A DNA stretch of 34,048 bases, taken from NCBI GenBank assembly GCA_017530105.1, contig JAFXMW010000019.1, positions 1 through 34,048 of the forward strand. Direction: 5' to 3'. This DNA is from Bacteroidales bacterium. GTDB taxonomy: Bacteria > Bacteroidota > Bacteroidia > Bacteroidales > P3. A model generated the notes under the pieces. The model searched no databases. It worked only from the letters and a program-made list of their open reading frames with translations, and had not been told where the DNA came from. Shown piece after piece: positions 31,705 through 34,048 of the stretch. The first letter of the stretch is position 1; every line of letters begins with the position of its first letter. Position numbers and translations under genes: made by a program.

Positions 31705-32530
31705 AAAAGCACATAATAGGAGACACTGGTTGACCGAAGGTATAGCCAAGTTTTGGTGGGTCATGTCCATCTTGTTTGTGGTTTTGTCTATTGCTGTAGT
31801 CCTTGCCTTACGGTGCAGCCACTCCCATTGGGTGCAGGCTGTTGTGGTTGCAGGATGGCTCTTGTTTGTGCCATTGCTGCTGGTGCAGCTCATTATCCTT
31901 GCTGTGATACGGTGTTGGGGTAAGCTTGTGGCTTCGTCGGCGGTGGGTGTGGCATCGGTCGGCATTGTCGGGTTCTTGTTGGCGAGAATCGGGATAAGGC
32001 TGACATGGCGTTTCGTTACGATGTTGCTTGCTGCGGTGCTATGGCCTGTTGACCCATCTGATGGGTTTGGAAAAGAACATCCAATACCTGAGGGAACAGA
32101 ATATTGCATACCATTGGAATGTAATTTTGATGTGGTAGATGGGAAGTGGGTGACTGAATATGAGGAGGCCATGGTCGACAGCAACATTAGGGCCAGTTAT
32201 CTCCAGATATGGAATGACTTTGAAGGTGGGCGATATCTGTATGACTTTTCTTTCTCCGCATTGCCTGCGGGTACGCTGTTTTTGAAATGTTATGAGGTGG
32301 GTGACAATATCCCCTTGTCGGAGAATGTTATGCGTCGAAACACCTCTGTTTATTGCTCGGCAACAGAGTTCTTTACCAAACTTGTAGAGAAATGCGAGTT
32401 CGTCATCTACGAGGGCGGTTGGGAAGACTACTATGCCGTGCGTGTAGAGGTATGGCACAGAGACAGCGCCACCCGCCAAGAAGTCAAACTTATGGAGAAA
32501 GTCTACCGCATGGATGGTTGGATGAGATAA
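31697..32530 (+). CDS. Membrane protein with C-terminal globular domain, possible immunity protein
   Basis: A 277-residue protein with about four membrane helices in its first 117 residues (about 19-38, 47-72, 78-97, 103-117) and a soluble domain (about 125-277) containing LECNFDVVDGKWVTEYEEA, GGRYLYDFSFSALPAGTLFL, CEFVIYEGGWEDYYAVRVEV and the terminal VYRMDGWMR. The IYEGxW...AVRxEVW...GW pattern is one I associate, from memory only, with Bacteroidota hypothetical proteins in variable loci. The start at 31697 (MSKKAHNRRH) overlaps the end of the tag ORF, suggesting coupled translation. The protein itself is untagged. Confidence 0.75.
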   Translation: MSKKAHNRRHWLTEGIAKFWWVMSILFVVLSIAVVLALRCSHSHWVQAVVVAGWLLFVPLLLVQLIILAVIRCWGKLVASSAVGVASVGIVGFLLARIGIRLTWRFVTMLLAAVLWPVDPSDGFGKEHPIPEGTEYCIPLECNFDVVDGKWVTEYEEAMVDSNIRASYLQIWNDFEGGRYLYDFSFSALPAGTLFLKCYEVGDNIPLSENVMRRNTSVYCSATEFFTKLVEKCEFVIYEGGWEDYYAVRVEVWHRDSATRQEVKLMEKVYRMDGWMR

Positions 32531-32542
32531 ATACATTCTAAT

Positions 32543-32623
32543 ATGGAACAAGAACCTATTCTCAACGCCCATAACAAGCAGGAATTCTCGCCGATGCATA
32601 CTGGTGGGACAAACACACCCACT
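32543..32623 (+). repeat. N-terminal tag module, copy 4 (short form)
   Basis: Encodes MEQEPILNA then HNKQEFSPMHTGG and TNTPT, at the start of the membrane protein gene beginning here, 12 bp after the preceding stop. Confidence 0.9.
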
Positions 32624-33127
32624 ACATTATATTCATCGAAAGTTCCGAAATGCCGATTCATGATTGATTCTGCAATCTTATTGGTGCTGGTTGTTGTAGT
32701 TATTTGTTTTACAACAGGCTTAGATGTTGAACTTTTTGAGAAATCACTTTTTGACAGGCGCTCTATTTTTGCTTTTTCTATTGTGCTTGTAGAAGGGATA
32801 AGCATGTTATTCATTTTAGATTTGTTTCTTTGGTATTGGTTTGGACAAGAGATAATAACAATAACAGAAAACGAGTTGATTGTTGAAAACCGACATAGGA
32901 TTATTGGGAAAAAACGTTCAATAGCGCTCAACGACATTGGTGAAATAGAAATAGATAATCAAGACCAACTGCACCTGTTCTCTACAGTCAGTCGGCTCCG
33001 ATATATATTACATCGAGGGAATATTATACTTCACAATTTAAATGGAACAAGAATAAGGCTGTGTATGTCTACAGACAGTGTTGTATTAAACTCTATATCA
33101 AATACGATTAGAAATACAATCAATTAA
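32543..33127 (+). CDS. Tagged two-helix membrane protein with PH-like domain
   Basis: A 194-residue protein: short tag (1-27), a basic link (SSKVPKCR), two membrane helices (about 42-59 and 76-98) and a C-terminal beta-rich domain (EIITITENELIVENRHRIIG, KKRSIALNDIGEIEID) of PH-like appearance. The positive-inside pattern places both the tag and the C-terminal domain in the cytoplasm. The layout matches the untagged gene at 27919. Function is unknown; the neighbourhood suggests a defence or immunity role. Confidence 0.75.
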   Translation: MEQEPILNAHNKQEFSPMHTGGTNTPTTLYSSKVPKCRFMIDSAILLVLVVVVICFTTGLDVELFEKSLFDRRSIFAFSIVLVEGISMLFILDLFLWYWFGQEIITITENELIVENRHRIIGKKRSIALNDIGEIEIDNQDQLHLFSTVSRLRYILHRGNIILHNLNGTRIRLCMSTDSVVLNSISNTIRNTIN

Positions 33128-33184
33128 TGTTCAAAAATAATATTTAAAACCGTCAGAATCAATCAAGATTATAATACAATCACC

Positions 33185-33262
33185 ATGGAAACACCCATTC
33201 TCAATGAGCATAATAAGCAGGAATATCCTCCCATGCACACGGGAGGATTGAACACATCCTTA
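33185..33262 (+). repeat. N-terminal tag module, copy 5 (short form)
   Basis: Encodes METPILNE then HNKQEYPPMHTGG and LNTSL, one residue shorter at the front than copies 3, 4 and 6. In its 12-codon core it differs from copy 3 at five bases, all synonymous. Confidence 0.9.
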
Positions 33263-33862
33263 ATTACACGGACTAAAATAGTGTTCTCTTTATTAATCTG
33301 CCTCTTTTTGACTGCTTGTAATAGTGATGTACATCATATCAAGTTCAAACTCAACGAATACGCTTTTATTGACAAAACACTGGAGAAAAATCTAGAGACT
33401 GTTATTGCTGAGCAATTCAAAGATGAGCCAGATGTGCCACTTGACATTTCCTTTGAGAAGCCATGTGGACTAATCGTTTCAATACTTGATTATTATAAGG
33501 AAACACAACGGGACTCTGTTGTTGGGACGTTTGATGTGAAAATAGAGACTCACCATTATGTCTATTATGGATATGTGGAAGACAGTCTGCAAAATTGGGT
33601 TGAAGGATGCTGTATGCTGGCTGGCCATCTTTGTTATATCCACCCCGACATGGATTTTTTTAAGCTGACAAGGGGCAAACAAAGAATCTCGTTCTATACT
33701 CATGATGAGTATTGTCCATGTTCGGAAAGGGAGGTGTATTTGAACATCATCAACAATAATGAAGTGCAAGTGGTTCCATTTAACGAACTGCTTGACCAAT
33801 ATGAAGCCATATATCCATGCACAGCTTTAGACGAGGATTATGATTCAATAATCAAGAATTAA
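33185..33862 (+). CDS. Tagged lipoprotein of unknown function
   Basis: A 225-residue protein. Residues 1-26 are the tag, then LITRTK and a hydrophobic segment (31-44) ending in the lipobox LTAC with Cys45, followed by Asn-Ser-Asp. The mature part is acidic and Cys-containing (WVEGCCMLAGHLCYIHPD, YTHDEYCPCSEREVYLNI), with no recognised domain. A tag ahead of a lipoprotein signal makes an unusually long charged n-region (30 residues); starting at Met17 (MHT) would give an ordinary signal peptide. The 57-bp gap before it contains no clear promoter. The predicted place is a membrane-anchored periplasmic or surface protein. Confidence 0.78.
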   Translation: METPILNEHNKQEYPPMHTGGLNTSLITRTKIVFSLLICLFLTACNSDVHHIKFKLNEYAFIDKTLEKNLETVIAEQFKDEPDVPLDISFEKPCGLIVSILDYYKETQRDSVVGTFDVKIETHHYVYYGYVEDSLQNWVEGCCMLAGHLCYIHPDMDFFKLTRGKQRISFYTHDEYCPCSEREVYLNIINNNEVQVVPFNELLDQYEAIYPCTALDEDYDSIIKN

Positions 33863-33865
33863 AAT

Positions 33866-33946
33866 ATGGAACAAGAACCTATTTTAAACGCTCATAATAA
33901 AGAGGAGTACCCGCCGATGCATATAGATGGAACAAACACACTCTTA
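33866..33946 (+). repeat. N-terminal tag module, copy 6 (short form)
   Basis: Encodes MEQEPILNA then HNKEEYPPMHIDG and TNTLL, at the start of the gene cut by the right edge of the window, 3 bp after the preceding stop. Confidence 0.9.
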
Positions 33947-34048
33947 AAGAATAAGGCTCTTCAAAAATGTGGGATTCTCCTGTTGGTACTTGTTGTTTCT
34001 TTGAGTCTAACCTCTTGTCTGAACAACCTTTTGGTAAAAGTCGAGCCA
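33866..34048 (+). CDS. Tagged lipoprotein, partial at right edge
   Basis: The first 61 codons of a gene running off the window. After the tag (1-27) comes KNKALQKC, a hydrophobic run (about 37-50, GILLLVLVVSLSLT) and the lipobox LTSC with Cys51, then LNNLLVKVEP. It is the third lipoprotein-like cargo in the array. Beyond the lipobox it does not resemble the others. The array therefore continues to the right. Confidence 0.75.
   Translation, partial: MEQEPILNAHNKEEYPPMHIDGTNTLLKNKALQKCGILLLVLVVSLSLTSCLNNLLVKVEP

Noticed and set aside
33042..33056. ATGGAACAAGAATAA inside the 32543 gene, matching the first four tag codons followed by a stop
   Set aside because: It is out of frame within a well-formed coding sequence (NLNGTRIRL) and lacks the rest of the tag; a chance match or at most a faint remnant.
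28503..34048. CRISPR array or integron-type cassette array as an explanation of the repeats
   Set aside because: The repeats are translated gene starts spaced hundreds of bases apart, not short constant repeats with uniform spacers; no attC-like palindromes or integrase gene are visible in the window.

Overview
The window looks like a chromosomal segment of a Bacteroidota (Bacteroidales-type) bacterium. Evidence: several TAnnTTTG -7 promoter boxes, a TonB-dependent receptor paired with a PnuC-type transporter, LPS genes (lpxD, lptC), an ECF sigma factor next to barrel proteins, an AlgI-type MBOAT with SGNH partners, and little use of strong Shine-Dalgarno sites. No rRNA, tRNA, insertion sequence or CRISPR array was seen. 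Identifications rest on reading motifs; no database search was possible.

Region 1 (45-12908, minus strand) is one tightly packed gene train read from right to left: pth, coaX, a beta-barrel outer-membrane protein, a TPR protein, lptC, a ComEA-like helix-hairpin-helix protein, lpxD, two SGNH hydrolases, an MBOAT acyltransferase and an LtaS-like sulfatase-fold phosphotransferase. Most junctions overlap or lie within 60 bp. The last four genes look like a module that O-acylates and perhaps phospho-decorates a cell-envelope glycan. purD (12999-14315, plus) is divergent from pth.

Region 2 (14325-17347, minus) is a thiamine uptake unit: a -7 box, a TPP riboswitch whose 3' end carries the ribosome binding site, a TonB-dependent receptor, a 39-bp perfect palindrome, and a PnuT-like permease without an ordinary start codon. 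Region 3 (17378-19436, minus) is a GNAT / alpha-beta hydrolase / HEAT-repeat operon with 4-bp overlaps. Region 4 (19628-26558) holds two membrane proteins of unknown role (plus), comEC (minus), a YraN-family nuclease-fold gene (plus), and an operon of two paralogous barrel proteins, an ECF sigma factor and a protein joining an anti-sigma-like cytoplasmic part, one membrane helix and an outer-membrane-type barrel.

Region 5 (26686 to the right edge, plus strand) is the most unusual. A DUF4424/YARHG protein and a two-helix membrane protein lead into an AT-richer array of small, mostly unrelated genes. Six copies of a translated 5' module open reading frames here. The module encodes an N-terminal tag (MEQEPILN, then HNKQEYPPMHTGG) that is then followed by entirely different proteins: a zinc-ribbon lipoprotein, a soluble protein, a membrane PH-like protein, a lipoprotein and a partial lipoprotein. 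One copy is a free-standing 40-codon ORF overlapping the next gene. An Imm11/DUF1629-like immunity protein and a DUF1016/YhcG PDDEXK nuclease sit in the array without the tag. The content resembles an immunity-gene (polyimmunity) array. The shared tag is not something I recognise and is the best candidate for an undescribed system. The array continues past the window.
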